Assembly (NCBI GenBank): GCA_035507035.1
Contig: DATJOJ010000020.1
Span: 1 to 64,000 of the forward strand
Direction: 5' to 3'
Length of the DNA stretch: 64,000 bases
DNA from: DATJOJ01 sp035507035
Lineage (GTDB): Bacteria > Acidobacteriota > Terriglobia > Terriglobales > Acidobacteriaceae
This document shows, piece by piece, positions 56,008 to 64,000 of the stretch. Numbering within the stretch: the stretch's first letter is position 1; each line of letters begins with the position of its first letter. Under the pieces are notes generated by a model. It had not been told where the DNA came from, searched no databases, and saw only the letters and a program-made list of their open reading frames with translations. Both the position numbers and the translations under genes were made by a program.

Positions 56008-56205
56008 CTAGGTTACGATTTCGACCAGATGCGGCACCTTGGCCACCATGCCGCGAATCGCCGCCGTGTCCGGGCGCTCAATCACCTGGTTTAGCCGGGT
56101 AAATCCCAAACCCTTGACCACTTTCTTCTGTTTTTCCGGAGCACAAATAGCGGAGCGCACCCACTTTATTTGGAGTGTTCCGTTAGCGCCAGATTTCTTT
56201 GCCAT
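56008..56205 (-). CDS. rpmD: 50S ribosomal protein L30
   Basis: The 65-residue protein has the L30 core LQIKWVRSAICAPEKQKKVVKGLGFTRLNQVIERPDTAAIRGMVAKVPHLVEI. It lies between rpsE and rplO. Confidence 0.97.
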   Translation of the reverse strand: MAKKSGANGTLQIKWVRSAICAPEKQKKVVKGLGFTRLNQVIERPDTAAIRGMVAKVPHLVEIVT

Positions 56206-56244
56206 GATTGCAATTCCCCGTGCCGGCGAAAAAACCGGCGATGC

Positions 56245-56754
<510 letters not shown>

Positions 56755-56837
56755 ATTCCTAGCTATTAGCTCCTAGCTTCCAGCTCCCCTAGCTAAGCCA
56801 CGTTCTCTGGCTAGTAGCTAAAAGCCACCGGCTGCTC
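56755..56837. repeat. Family-A spacer repeat (rplR-rpsE)
   Basis: TAGCTATTAGCTCCTAGCTTCCAGCTCCCCTAGCTAAG and GGCTAGTAGCTAAAAGCC fill the spacer, in both orientations, so several AGCT-centred small hairpins are possible. Confidence 0.7.
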
Positions 56838-57203
56838 TTAAAACTGTAGTCCTGCTTCGCGGGCGGCGTCGGCAAGAGCCTTGACCCGTCCGTGATAGAT
56901 GTAGCCTCCGCGATCAAAGACGACTTTCGTGATTCCCTTGGCCTTGGCTCGCTCGGCAATCGATTTCCCGACCGCTTTGGCAGCGGCGACGTTTCCTCCG
57001 ACGCGCTTCTCGCCCTTCTTGCCTTCGGCAGAGTTAGCGGCGACCAGCGTCGATCCATGGAGGTCGTCGATCACCTGGACATAAATATGATTCAGCGACC
57101 TGTACACATTCAAGCGCGGCCGCTCGGCGGTACCCAAGATTTTTTTGCGGATACGCTCGTGTACGTATCGCCGATTGATGTTCTTCGATGATTTCGTCAG
57201 CAT
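56838..57203 (-). CDS. rplR: 50S ribosomal protein L18
   Basis: L18 binds 5S rRNA. The ATG at 57203 fits the family start; the frame to 57272 is spacer sequence. The 120 residues include RPRLNVYRSLNHIYVQVIDDLHGSTLVAANSAE and GIYKVVFDRGGYIYHGRVKALADAAREAG-type end. It follows rplF. Confidence 0.97.
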   Translation of the reverse strand: MLTKSSKNINRRYVHERIRKKILGTAERPRLNVYRSLNHIYVQVIDDLHGSTLVAANSAEGKKGEKRVGGNVAAAKAVGKSIAERAKAKGITKVVFDRGGYIYHGRVKALADAAREAGLQF

Positions 57204-57287
57204 TGCTTCAAATCCTCTACTCGCGAGATCGCTACCCTCGGGATGATCGCAGCGGACTCCCGCTTCGCTCACGCCCGCCTATCGCGA

Positions 57288-57827
57288 TCATTTTGCTCCG
57301 GTCTTTCCAACCTTCTTCTTCAACCGCTCGCCCGCGTAACGCACGCCCTTGTTCTTGTACGGATCGGGTGGACGCAGACCACGCATCTCGGCGGCAACTT
57401 GTCCTACCTTCTGCCGATCAATTCCGGTGACCGACAACTTCGTCTGCTTGGGGTCGACTGTGACTTCAATGCCAGTTGGCAACGGATATTCGATCGGGTG
57501 AGAGTACCCGAGGTTGAATACCACGATACTCTTGCCCTTCAATTCGGCTCGATACCCGATGCCGACGATTTCCAGTTCGCGGGTCCAGCCTTTGGTAACG
57601 CCTTCCACTGCGTTGTTCACCAGGGCGCGAGCTAATCCATGCAGCGCGGCTTGCGAATCGTTATCGCGCGTAGCGACTAGATGGCCGTCTTGCTGTTGAA
57701 CCTTGATTCCCACCGGAACCAACGTCTCCAGCTTGCCCTTGGGTCCCTGGACGGCAACCGTGTTGCCTTCGATTTTGACCGCTACTCCCTTGGGGATGGC
57801 GATCGGTTTTTTTCCAATTCGTGACAT
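57288..57827 (-). CDS. rplF: 50S ribosomal protein L6
   Basis: L6 is near the GTPase centre of the 50S. The 179 residues start SRIGKKPIAIPKGVAVKIEGN and end with PDPYKNKGVRYAGERLKKKVGKTGAK, the family signature. It follows rpsH. Confidence 0.98.
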   Translation of the reverse strand: MSRIGKKPIAIPKGVAVKIEGNTVAVQGPKGKLETLVPVGIKVQQQDGHLVATRDNDSQAALHGLARALVNNAVEGVTKGWTRELEIVGIGYRAELKGKSIVVFNLGYSHPIEYPLPTGIEVTVDPKQTKLSVTGIDRQKVGQVAAEMRGLRPPDPYKNKGVRYAGERLKKKVGKTGAK

Positions 57828-57911
57828 AAGATCAGCTCTTCGCTGCTAGCTTCCAGCCGCTAGCTTTCGTTTGTCTCAGCTACTAGTTAGAAGCTAGTAG
57901 CGAGAAGTCCC
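57828..57911. repeat. Family-A spacer repeat (rpsH-rplF)
   Basis: The spacer contains a perfect 8-bp inverted repeat GCTACTAG (57879-57886) and CTAGTAGC (57894-57901) with a 7-base spacer TTAGAAG, plus further AGCT words. Confidence 0.75.
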
Positions 57912-58310
57912 CTACCACACTTCGCAAAGCACTTCGCCGCCCAGGCCCTGCTTGCGTGCCTGACGACCGGTCATCACGCCGCGCGGAGTGGTCAGAATGT
58001 TAATTCCCAACCCGCCAAGCACGCGTGGAATCTCAGTGCGCCGCACGTATACGCGGCAGCCCGGACGAGAAACTCGAGCAACGTTCGAGATCGCGGCCTC
58101 ATTATTATTGCCGTACTTGAGGTAAACCCGCAGCAGCTTGTGTCCTTCCTCTTCGACGGGCTTGAAGTTCGCGATGTACCCTTCCTCTTTCAGGATGCGG
58201 GCAATCTCCGTCTTCAGCTTGGACGCGGGTATATCCACTTTCTGATGACGCGCGCTAATCGCGTTACGAATGCGCGCGAGCATGTCTGCGACCGGATCGG
58301 TCAAATTCAT
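57912..58310 (-). CDS. rpsH: 30S ribosomal protein S8
   Basis: S8 binds 16S rRNA and can repress its operon. The 132 residues have NLTDPVADMLARIRNAI and the C-terminal ITTPRGVMTGRQARKQGLGGEVLCEVW, the family end. It follows rpsN. Confidence 0.98.
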   Translation of the reverse strand: MNLTDPVADMLARIRNAISARHQKVDIPASKLKTEIARILKEEGYIANFKPVEEEGHKLLRVYLKYGNNNEAAISNVARVSRPGCRVYVRRTEIPRVLGGLGINILTTPRGVMTGRQARKQGLGGEVLCEVW

Positions 58311-58379
58311 CGTTTTGCTTCTCCTCAGTCATCCGTTTCTTTCGACTTATTCCGCCGAAGACCTGCGATGACTCGTTAC

Positions 58380-58565
58380 TTACCAGGACGACTTCGAAAC
58401 CCCAGGGATTTCTCCCCGCAAGGCCAGCCCGCGAAAACACAGGCGGCAGATGCCAAACTTGCGCAAATATCCCCGCGGCCGTCCGCAAATCTTGCAGCGG
58501 TTGTGCCGGCGCGAAGAAAATTTGGGCTTGCGCGCGTCCTTGACTCGTTTTGCTGTGGTTGCCAT
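58380..58565 (-). CDS. rpsN: 30S ribosomal protein S14 (zinc form, 61 residues)
   Basis: S14 shapes the decoding site. This short C+ form has CKICGRPRGYLRKFGICRLC, the zinc ribbon. It lies between rplE and rpsH. Confidence 0.97.
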   Translation of the reverse strand: MATTAKRVKDARKPKFSSRRHNRCKICGRPRGYLRKFGICRLCFRGLALRGEIPGVSKSSW

Positions 58566-58593
58566 TTAGCTCCTAGCTTTTCACTTTCCAGCT
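58566..58593. repeat. Family-A spacer remnant (rplE-rpsN)
   Basis: A short TAGCTCCTAGCTTTTC word, followed by TCCAGCTCTATGCC, is the shortest member of the AGCT family in the superoperon. Confidence 0.55.
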
Positions 58594-59217
58594 CTATGCC
58601 CGGAACGGCATTCCGAGATGCCGCAAGAGCGAACGCGCCTGATCGTCACTGGCGGCAGTGGTCACAATGGTGACGTTCATGCCCTTCAGCTTGTCGACCT
58701 TGGCGTAATCGATCTCCGGGAAAATCAACTGGTCGTGCAGACCCAGGGTGTAGTTGCCGCGACCGTCAAACGACTTGGTCGAGACTCCGCGAAAGTCGCG
58801 CACACGCGGCAGAACCACATTGACCAGCCGGTCAAGAAATTCATACATGCGGTCGCCACGCAACGTGACCATGGCGCCAATGGGCTGACCGGAGCGGACT
58901 TTGAAGGCCGCGATGGACTTCTTGGCGCGCGTCACGACGGGCTTCTGACCGGTAATCTGCCCCAGTTCGCCCACCGCCGGATCGAGAACCTTCGCGTTCT
59001 GGGTGGCTTCCCCCACGCCCATGTTCACGACGATCTTCTCGAGATGCGGCACCGCCATCGGGTTCTTCAGTTCGAACTCTTTCATCAGCGCCGGCGCAAT
59101 CTCGCTCTTGAAACGCGTCTTCAGCCGCGGTGTTTCCTTGGCGCTGTGCCGTGCCGCTTCGGGAGCCCGCTGCTCCTCTTGTGGAGCGCCCTTCTTTTCT
59201 TTTTTGTCCTTCGCCAT
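58594..59217 (-). CDS. rplE: 50S ribosomal protein L5
   Basis: L5 binds 5S rRNA and the P-site tRNA. The 207 residues include the family core LEKIVVNMGVGEATQNAKVLDPAVGELGQITGQKPVVTRAKKSIAAFKVR. An N-terminal Lys/Glu/Ala extension of about 27 residues (usual length 180) is present. It follows rplX. Confidence 0.97.
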   Translation of the reverse strand: MAKDKKEKKGAPQEEQRAPEAARHSAKETPRLKTRFKSEIAPALMKEFELKNPMAVPHLEKIVVNMGVGEATQNAKVLDPAVGELGQITGQKPVVTRAKKSIAAFKVRSGQPIGAMVTLRGDRMYEFLDRLVNVVLPRVRDFRGVSTKSFDGRGNYTLGLHDQLIFPEIDYAKVDKLKGMNVTIVTTAASDDQARSLLRHLGMPFRA

Positions 59218-59244
59218 ACCTTTGTGCCTTTGTCAAACTTTCCG

Positions 59245-59294
59245 GCCAACTGCCTCAGCTTTTAGCTCTTAGCCTTGGGCTAAAAGCCAAGAGC
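59245..59294. repeat. Family-A spacer repeat with 9-bp inverted repeat (rplX-rplE)
   Basis: GCTTTTAGC (59258-59266) and GCTAAAAGC (59279-59287) form a perfect inverted repeat; AGCTCTT and AAGAGCT nest around it. The structure could be a stable hairpin in the mRNA. Confidence 0.75.
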
Positions 59295-59636
59295 TTATTT
59301 CTCCAGCGTCGTTCCACACTTCTTGCAGACCCGCACTTTGCGATCACCGCGAACTTCATGTCCGATTCGAACCGGCCCGCAGGCCCCGCAAACCAATTGC
59401 ACGTTCGAGATCGAGATGGGGCTTTCCTGTTCGGCGATTCCGCCTTGTATATTGCGTTGCGGATTCGGGCGCACGTGCTTCTTCACCAGCATGACGTGCT
59501 CGACCAGAACTCTGCCTTCGTCCGGGAAGATGCGGAGGACGCGGCCCTCTTTGCCCTTGTCGCGGCCGGTGATCACCTTCACCGTATCGTTGCGGCGGAT
59601 GTCGACGCGCTTATGTACTGTTGCCACGGTTGCCAT
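59295..59636 (-). CDS. rplX: 50S ribosomal protein L24
   Basis: L24 starts 50S assembly. The 113 residues have DTVKVITGRDKGKEGRVLRIFPDEGRVLVEHVMLVKKHVRPN and a C-terminal CxxC pair of pairs (CGACGPVRIG ... CKKCG). It follows rplN. Confidence 0.97.
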   Translation of the reverse strand: MATVATVHKRVDIRRNDTVKVITGRDKGKEGRVLRIFPDEGRVLVEHVMLVKKHVRPNPQRNIQGGIAEQESPISISNVQLVCGACGPVRIGHEVRGDRKVRVCKKCGTTLEK

Positions 59637-59707
59637 AAATCTTTTTTCTCACTTCTGCGGAGGTTCGCTCCGCCTGAACGACCGAGGGCGGCCGTTCCCA
59701 CGTGCTT

Positions 59708-60079
59708 CTATAAAACTTCCGGCGCCAATGAAACGATCTTCAAGAACTTCTTCTCGCGAAGCTCGCGGGCGACCGGGCCAAAGACTCGGGTTCCGACGGG
59801 CTCGCCACCTTCATTGATCAGCACCGCCGCGTTCTGGTCGAAGCGAATGTAAGTTCCATCGCGACGGCGATGTTCCTTGCGGGTACGCACGATCACGGCC
59901 TTGACGACTTTGCCCTTCTGCACCTGCCCATCGGGAGAAGCTTCTTTCACCGCGGCGGTCACCACGTCTCCCAAGCCGGCGTTCAAGCCGGTACTACCAC
60001 CGAGCGGCAGAATCATCTGCAACTTGCGGGCGCCGGAATTGTCGGCGACCTCGAGCATCGATCTCATCATTACGGCCAT
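59708..60079 (-). CDS. rplN: 50S ribosomal protein L14
   Basis: L14 forms an inter-subunit bridge. The ATG at 60079 fits the family start; upstream codon at 60094 is possible. The 123 residues have RSMLEVADNSGARKLQMILPLGGSTGLNAGLGDVVTAAVKEA. It follows rpsQ. Confidence 0.97.
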   Translation of the reverse strand: MAVMMRSMLEVADNSGARKLQMILPLGGSTGLNAGLGDVVTAAVKEASPDGQVQKGKVVKAVIVRTRKEHRRRDGTYIRFDQNAAVLINEGGEPVGTRVFGPVARELREKKFLKIVSLAPEVL

Positions 60080-60104
60080 AATTTGCTCTCCCAAACGCGC
60101 CGAA

Positions 60105-60428
60105 CTAGGCGCCGGTTCCCGTTGCTGCGGCTTCGGGCGCCAGCTTCGCCTTGCGGATGACTTCCTGCAACCGCCAGCGTTTCAGCTTCGACAGCGGACG
60201 CGTCTCTTCCAAGCGGACGAAATCGCCAACATGGGCCTGGTTCTTTTCATCGTGAGCGTAGAACTTTTTTGTCTTAGAGATGACGCGGCCATACAGCCCA
60301 TGGCTCTTTTGCCGAATTGCCTCGACGACGATCGTCTTCTGCATGCGGCTGGAAACGACCATCCCGATGACCTGCTTACGCCGGCCTTCGGCTCTGCGCT
60401 GCGCTTGCTGGGTGCCGGGTTCCACCAT
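60105..60428 (-). CDS. rpsQ: 30S ribosomal protein S17
   Basis: S17 binds 16S rRNA early. The 107 residues hold RKQVIGMVVSSRMQKTIVVEAIRQKSHGLYGRVISKTKKFYAHDEKNQAHVGDFVRLEETRPLSKLKRW, with an N-terminal extension of about 15. Its ATG overlaps the rpmC stop by one base. Confidence 0.97.
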   Translation of the reverse strand: MVEPGTQQAQRRAEGRRKQVIGMVVSSRMQKTIVVEAIRQKSHGLYGRVISKTKKFYAHDEKNQAHVGDFVRLEETRPLSKLKRWRLQEVIRKAKLAPEAAATGTGA

Positions 60429-60637
60429 TACTTCTTCTCCTTTGCAGCAGCGAGTTCGCGCTCGCGGGCGATGGTCTTTACCCGCGCGATATCTTTGCGC
60501 AAGCCCTGAATTTTTTTCAGGCTCTCGGTCTGGCCCATGTTCAGCTGAAACTTCAGCTTAAACAACTGATCGCTCAGATCGCGCTGCTGATGGCTCAGTT
60601 CTTCGTCGGTCAAATTTCGGACTTTGTCAGTTTTCAT
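60428..60637 (-). CDS. rpmC: 50S ribosomal protein L29
   Basis: The 69-residue protein has NLTDEELSHQQRDLSDQLFKLKFQLNMGQTESLKKIQGLRKDIARVKTIARERE, the family helix pair. It overlaps rpsQ by one base and follows rplP. Confidence 0.97.
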   Translation of the reverse strand: MKTDKVRNLTDEELSHQQRDLSDQLFKLKFQLNMGQTESLKKIQGLRKDIARVKTIARERELAAAKEKK

Positions 60638-60645
60638 AACTATCT

Positions 60646-61065
60646 CTAGTGCACGGCCGATTCGCGCTTCACAAAGGTGGTGCGCAGCGGCAGCTTGTGT
60701 GACGCGAGGCGCATGGCTTCAGAAGCGTCCTGGAACGTCACGCCTTCCATCTCGAACAAAATCTTACCTGGGCGAACGACCGCGACCCAATGGTCAGGCG
60801 CGCCTTTGCCCTTACCCATACGGGTTTCGGCAGGCTTCTTGGTAACCGGCTTGTCAGGAAACAAACGGATCCAGATCTTCCCGCCGCGCTTCACGAAGCG
60901 CGTCATGGCCACGCGGCTAGCTTCGATCTGCCGGTCCGTGATCCAGCCCGGCTCGAGCACTTTTAATCCGTAGTCTCCGAATGCCAGCTCGCCACCGCGC
61001 CAAGCTTTGCCTGTCATGCGCCCGCGCTGCTGCTTGCGGAACTTCACTTTTTTCGGCATTAACAT
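60646..61065 (-). CDS. rplP: 50S ribosomal protein L16
   Basis: L16 shapes the A and P sites. The 139 residues have LMPKKVKFRKQQRGRMTGKAWRGGELAFGDYGLKVLEPGWITDRQIEASRVAMTRFVKRGGKIWIRLFPDKPVTKKPAETRMGKGKG, complete. It follows rpsC. Confidence 0.98.
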   Translation of the reverse strand: MLMPKKVKFRKQQRGRMTGKAWRGGELAFGDYGLKVLEPGWITDRQIEASRVAMTRFVKRGGKIWIRLFPDKPVTKKPAETRMGKGKGAPDHWVAVVRPGKILFEMEGVTFQDASEAMRLASHKLPLRTTFVKRESAVH

Positions 61066-61136
61066 AAGATCAGCCCTTAGCTTCTAGCTCTTGGCTCAAA
61101 ACTCACTTTTGCACTCAAACTTCTTATTCCTGACTT
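61066..61136. repeat. Family-A spacer repeat (rpsC-rplP)
   Basis: The spacer holds TTAGCTTCTAGCTCTTGGCT and then TCAAAACTCAC and CTGACTTCTAG words; less regular than its neighbours. Confidence 0.6.
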
Positions 61137-61811
61137 CTAGAACGCACCCGCGGGAGATGCCACCGGTTGCGTATCGCGTTTTTTCTGCGACAGGATCTCT
61201 CCCCGGTAAATCCAAACCTTCACGCCGATCACGCCGTAAGTGGTGCGCGCTTCGGTGAAGCCGTATTCGATATCAGCACGCAACGTGTGAAGCGGCAAAC
61301 GTCCCTGCAAATACCACTCGGAGCGAGCGATTTCATTACCGTTCAAACGGCCACTCACGCGAACTTTAATTCCCTTACAACCGAAGCGTAGAGCCGAGTC
61401 GACGGCCTTGCGCATGGCGCGGCGGAAGCCGACGCGCTTTTCGAGTTGTAGAGCAATCGATTCCGAAACCAACTGCGCGTCCAATTCCGGCTTGTGCACT
61501 TCCTGAATGTCGATGTGCACTTCGCGCGCGGTACGCTTCTGCATCTCCTGCTTCAGCTTGTCAATTTCGGCACCCTTGCGGCCGATAATAATCCCTGGTC
61601 GCGCAGTCTTGATGATGATGCGCAACTTATTGCCCGGACGCTCGACTTCGATCGAGCTCACGCCCGCCGACTTGAGCTTGTCCCTCAGCTCATTCTTCAG
61701 CTTGACGTCTTCGAGCAACAGCTTGTCGTAATCCCGCTCCACAAACCAGCGCGATTTCCACGGCTTGGTATAACCAAGGCGGAATCCGTAAGGATGAACT
61801 TTTTGACCCAT
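61137..61811 (-). CDS. rpsC: 30S ribosomal protein S3
   Basis: S3 forms part of the mRNA entrance. The 224 residues start GQKVHPYGFRLGYTKPWKSRWFVERDYDKLLLEDVKLKNEL and contain the KH-domain GIIIGRKGAEIDKLKQEM. It follows rplV. Confidence 0.98.
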   Translation of the reverse strand: MGQKVHPYGFRLGYTKPWKSRWFVERDYDKLLLEDVKLKNELRDKLKSAGVSSIEVERPGNKLRIIIKTARPGIIIGRKGAEIDKLKQEMQKRTAREVHIDIQEVHKPELDAQLVSESIALQLEKRVGFRRAMRKAVDSALRFGCKGIKVRVSGRLNGNEIARSEWYLQGRLPLHTLRADIEYGFTEARTTYGVIGVKVWIYRGEILSQKKRDTQPVASPAGAF

Positions 61812-61865
61812 AAATTCTCCAAGACCGTCCTACGTCGTAGGTCCTTCGCAAAACCAAAGGCGATG
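61812..61865. repeat. Spacer repeat, weak family-B member (rplV-rpsC)
   Basis: The spacer shows CCGTCCTACGTCGTAGGTCCTTCG, with CCTACG and CGTAGG inverted around TCG. It resembles the family-B word only loosely. Confidence 0.5.
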
Positions 61866-62345
61866 CTACTTCTTGCCAACAGTCTTTTTCTTTTTACCCA
61901 CTGCTCGTTTCTTCGTCTTCCCGGTTGTTTTCTTCGCCGGCGACGCAGCGGCGGCTGATTCCTCGCCTACCACGTGCGCCAGAGCCTCGCCATTTTTTCC
62001 GCGCTCGGCCAAAGCAATCTGGATGTGCGCGATGCGACGGACGTAGCGATAAGCCCGGCCCATGGGGGCGGGGCGAATGCGCTTCATTCTTGGACCGTCG
62101 TTCGCCACGGCCTGCTTCACGTAAAGATTGTCGACATCGACGTCGATACCCTTTTCGGCGCTCAGGTAATTCGCGTTCTCAAGCGCCGAACGAACCAATT
62201 TTTCTACGGTGGGCGCAACGCGCTTCTTGGTAAAAGCCAGCGTGTTGAGCGCATCCTCAACGCGGCGGCCTTTGATCAAATCCAGCACCAGCCGCGCCTT
62301 TTGCGGCGAAACACGCATAAACCGGGCTTCAGCTCGAAATTCCAT
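61866..62345 (-). CDS. rplV: 50S ribosomal protein L22 with basic C-terminal tail
   Basis: L22 lines the exit tunnel. The core (EFRAEARFMRVSPQKARLVLDLIKGRRVEDALNTLAFTKKRVAPTVEKLVRSALENA) is normal, but the protein is 159 residues against about 110, with a Lys-rich C-terminal tail (KKTTGKTKKRAVGKKKKTVGKK) like a histone-H1 tail. It follows rpsS. Confidence 0.97.
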   Translation of the reverse strand: MEFRAEARFMRVSPQKARLVLDLIKGRRVEDALNTLAFTKKRVAPTVEKLVRSALENANYLSAEKGIDVDVDNLYVKQAVANDGPRMKRIRPAPMGRAYRYVRRIAHIQIALAERGKNGEALAHVVGEESAAAASPAKKTTGKTKKRAVGKKKKTVGKK

Positions 62346-62422
62346 AGTTTTCTCAACTTCTGTGGCTCCTAGCTTCTGGCCTCCAGCTAAGAGCTAGAGG
62401 GTTAGCAGCTAGGAGCGATTTT
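62346..62422. repeat. Family-A spacer repeat (rpsS-rplV)
   Basis: The spacer has GGCTCCTAGCTTCTGGCCTCCAGCTAAGAGCTAGAGG, then GTTAGCAGCTAGGAGCG: mixed sense copies of the AGCT word. Confidence 0.7.
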
Positions 62423-62797
62423 TTAAGCCTTCGGCGCCGCCGGCGATGCTGGGGCCGCCGGGGCCGCTCCACCTGCCGGAACCGGAGCACCCGGACCGCC
62501 TGGCACTCCTGCCGGCTTCACTGCGGCTTCCGCAGCCGCCTTCATGGAGTGCGCTTTAAACACTCGCGTGAAGCTGAACTCCCCGAGCTTGTGGCCCACC
62601 ATGTTCTCGGTAATGTACACCGGGATGAATTTCTTTCCGTTGTGCACCGCGATGGTGTGACCAACAAATTCCGGAATGATGGTCGAGCGCCGCGACCACG
62701 TGCGCAGCACTTTCTTTTCGTTGCGCGAGTTCATCGCTTCCACCCGCGTTTGCAGGAAACCATCTACGAACGGACCTTTTTTTGTTGAACGTCCCAT
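62423..62797 (-). CDS. rpsS: 30S ribosomal protein S19 with Ala/Pro C-terminal extension
   Basis: S19 binds the 30S head. The core GRSTKKGPFVDGFLQTRVEAMNSRNEKKVLRTWSRRSTIIPEFVGHTIAVHNGKKFIPVYITENMVGHKLGEFSFTRVFKAH is diagnostic. The usual length is about 92; here it is 124 because of an Ala/Pro/Gly-rich tail of about 30 residues. It follows rplB. Confidence 0.97.
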   Translation of the reverse strand: MGRSTKKGPFVDGFLQTRVEAMNSRNEKKVLRTWSRRSTIIPEFVGHTIAVHNGKKFIPVYITENMVGHKLGEFSFTRVFKAHSMKAAAEAAVKPAGVPGGPGAPVPAGGAAPAAPASPAAPKA

Positions 62798-62863
62798 AAA
62801 ATCAGCTTCTAGCTGTTAGCTCCTAAGCTTTTCGCGAAACCTCGTCCATCCAAACAAGCAAAA
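62798..62863. repeat. Family-A spacer repeat (rplB-rpsS)
   Basis: CAGCTTCTAGCTGTTAGCTCCTAAGC and less regular sequence fill this 66-bp spacer. Confidence 0.6.
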
Positions 62864-63688
62864 CTATTTCGATCGCCGGTTCACGATGAACGCGTCCGTG
62901 CGCTTATTGTTGCGCGTTTTGTAACCGCGTGTCGGCTGCCCCCACGGCGTCACCGGGTGACGTCCGCCAGAGGTTTTGCCTTCACCGCCGCCATGGGGAT
63001 GGTCGACCGGGTTCATCGAAACGCCGCGATTATGCGGTCGCTTGCCCAGCCACCGGGAACGGCCAGCTTTGCCGATCGTGATGTTTTCGTGATCCAGATT
63101 TCCTACCTGGCCAATCGTCGCCAAACAATCCTGCGCGACTTTGCGCGTTTCACCGGAAGGCAATTTTACTAAAGCATAATCGCCTTCTTTCGCGACCAAC
63201 TGCGCAGCGCCCCCGGCGGAACGCACCATCTGCGCGCCTTTGCCGGGCTTCAATTCGATATTGTGAATCGTCGTACCCGGCGGAATGTTGCGCAGCGGCA
63301 GAGCGTTGCCAACCAAAATGTCGGCTTCGGGACCGCTAACAATTTTCTGGCCCACCTTCAAACCATTCGGCTGCAGAATATATCGCTTCTCCCCATCCGC
63401 ATAGTTCAGCAAAGCGATGCGCGCCGAGCGGTTGGGATCGTATTCGATGGTGGCCACCACCGCAGGAATCCCAAGTTTGTCACGCTTGAAATCGATGATG
63501 CGAAGCTGGCGCTTATGCCCGCCACCAATGAAGCGCATCGTCGTGTCGCCGGAATTGCGGCGTCCGCCGGTGCGCAGCTTGGGCTGCACCAGCGGCTTGT
63601 ACGGCGTCTTGCTGGTAATGTCGTCGTTGACCAGCGTGGTGCGGTAGCGCAACGTCTGCGTGGTCGGTCTGTAAGTCTTAATTGGCAT
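62864..63688 (-). CDS. rplB: 50S ribosomal protein L2
   Basis: L2 supports peptidyl transferase and subunit joining. The 274 residues have IKTYRPTTQTLRYRTTLVNDDITSKTPYKPLVQPK and the C-terminal GVSMNPVDHPHGGGEGKTSGGRHPVTPWGQPTRGYKTRNNKRT, which is the L2 signature. It follows rplW. Confidence 0.98.
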   Translation of the reverse strand: MPIKTYRPTTQTLRYRTTLVNDDITSKTPYKPLVQPKLRTGGRRNSGDTTMRFIGGGHKRQLRIIDFKRDKLGIPAVVATIEYDPNRSARIALLNYADGEKRYILQPNGLKVGQKIVSGPEADILVGNALPLRNIPPGTTIHNIELKPGKGAQMVRSAGGAAQLVAKEGDYALVKLPSGETRKVAQDCLATIGQVGNLDHENITIGKAGRSRWLGKRPHNRGVSMNPVDHPHGGGEGKTSGGRHPVTPWGQPTRGYKTRNNKRTDAFIVNRRSK

Positions 63689-63788
63689 ATTCAGCTCTTA
63701 GCCGCTAGCTCTTAGCTTCTAGCTTTTCTGTGCCGCTGCATGCGTCCGTTGCGGCATAAACGACCACCACGGACGACCAACGACGGTT
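63689..63788. repeat. Mixed family-A and family-B spacer (rplW-rplB)
   Basis: The left half has CAGCTCTTAGCCGCTAGCTCTTAGCTTCTAGC (family A); the right half has CGACCACCACGGACGACCAACGACGG (family B, inverted sense, matching 51080-51095). It is the only spacer with clear members of both families. Confidence 0.75.
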
Positions 63789-64000
63789 TTATAAGTTCTG
63801 TGCGTACTCCGGCATTTTTTCGCCGCTCTTCAGGCGAACATATGCCTTCTTCCAATCAGCGCGGTATCCTGCGAACTTTCCCCGGCGACGTTCCTTGCCG
63901 GGATAATTTGCGGTGCGCACCGATGAAACCTTCACCTTGAAAATCGTCTGCACTGCTTCTTTGATCTCGGTCTTGGTGGCCTTGGGCGCGACCTGGAAGA
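63789..64000 (-). CDS. rplW: 50S ribosomal protein L23, C-terminal part (5' end outside window)
   Basis: The visible 70 residues read QVAPKATKTEIKEAVQTIFKVKVSSVRTANYPGKERRRGKFAGYRADWKKAYVRLKSGEKMPEYAQNL, the L23 C-terminal half. The gene continues beyond the window end. It precedes rplB on the minus strand, the standard place. Confidence 0.93.
   Translation of the reverse strand, partial: FQVAPKATKTEIKEAVQTIFKVKVSSVRTANYPGKERRRGKFAGYRADWKKAYVRLKSGEKMPEYAQNL

Noticed and set aside
56222..56239. Short GCCGG/CCGGC hairpin between rpmD and rpsE
   Set aside because: Five base pairs around an A-rich loop; too weak to assign a role.

Overview
The window looks like chromosomal DNA of an Acidobacteriota bacterium, probably class Terriglobia. 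This is inferred from a TIGR03436-type (acidobacterial VWFA-related) secreted protein, a MerR-HTH/TPR fusion, a RAYT transposase remnant, small Lys/Arg/Ala-rich peptides, moderately high GC and the gene order. No rRNA is present, and the species cannot be named from sequence reading alone.

Layout. (1) 1-2.6 kb is a decayed accessory stretch: the tail of a short-chain dehydrogenase, a truncated RAYT transposase, a tiny basic peptide, an orphan 326-residue protein and a small zinc-ribbon protein. (2) 2.7-9.1 kb, minus strand, is housekeeping: fmt, def, aroC, tdh, a DinB-like protein and a HyuB-type hydantoinase/oxoprolinase subunit. A 13-codon Lys-rich ORF with its own RBS and terminator follows on the plus strand. 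(3) 9.3-37.7 kb is one unidirectional minus-strand flagellar array. Read 5' to 3' it runs: sigma-54 activator without DNA-binding domain, histidine kinase, NtrC-type regulator, flgB-flgC-fliE-fliF-fliG-fliH-fliI-fliJ-fliK-flgD-flgE, a second FliN-like protein, fliO-like, fliP-fliQ-fliR-flhB-flhA-fliA-fliM-fliN, a stand-alone MshEN-domain protein, cheY-cheX, flgF-flgG-flgA-flgH-flgI-flgJ. Basal body, export gate, switch, rod, rings and hook are encoded with the regulatory cascade (sigma-54 then sigma-28). Flagellin, hook-associated proteins, cap, stators, FlgM, FliL and FlhF/FlhG are not in the window. (4) 37.9-41.2 kb holds a two-component pair with a degenerate kinase, the MerR-TPR protein and a PhoU-like protein. 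(5) 41.3-43.9 kb is an accessory islet next to tRNA-Thr(CGT): a tight three-gene operon of unknown function, two degenerate copies of part of its first gene on the other strand, an AT-rich palindromic segment and a small HTH gene. (6) 44.1-48.5 kb holds the VWA protein, a dicarboxylate/amino-acid symporter and two unknowns. (7) 48.5-64.0 kb is the S10-spc-alpha ribosomal superoperon, minus strand, from rplW (cut by the window end) to rplQ, with secY, adk, map, infA and rpoA in canonical order.

The main unusual signals are: the uncharacterised three-gene islet beside the tRNA with its scattered protein-module repeats; a predicted c-di-GMP receptor (MshEN) inside the switch/chemotaxis part of the flagellar array; FlhB with NPNE in place of NPTH; a sigma-54 activator lacking its HTH; and two families of self-similar short repeats filling almost every spacer of the ribosomal superoperon, including an identical 12-bp inverted repeat in two separate spacers.
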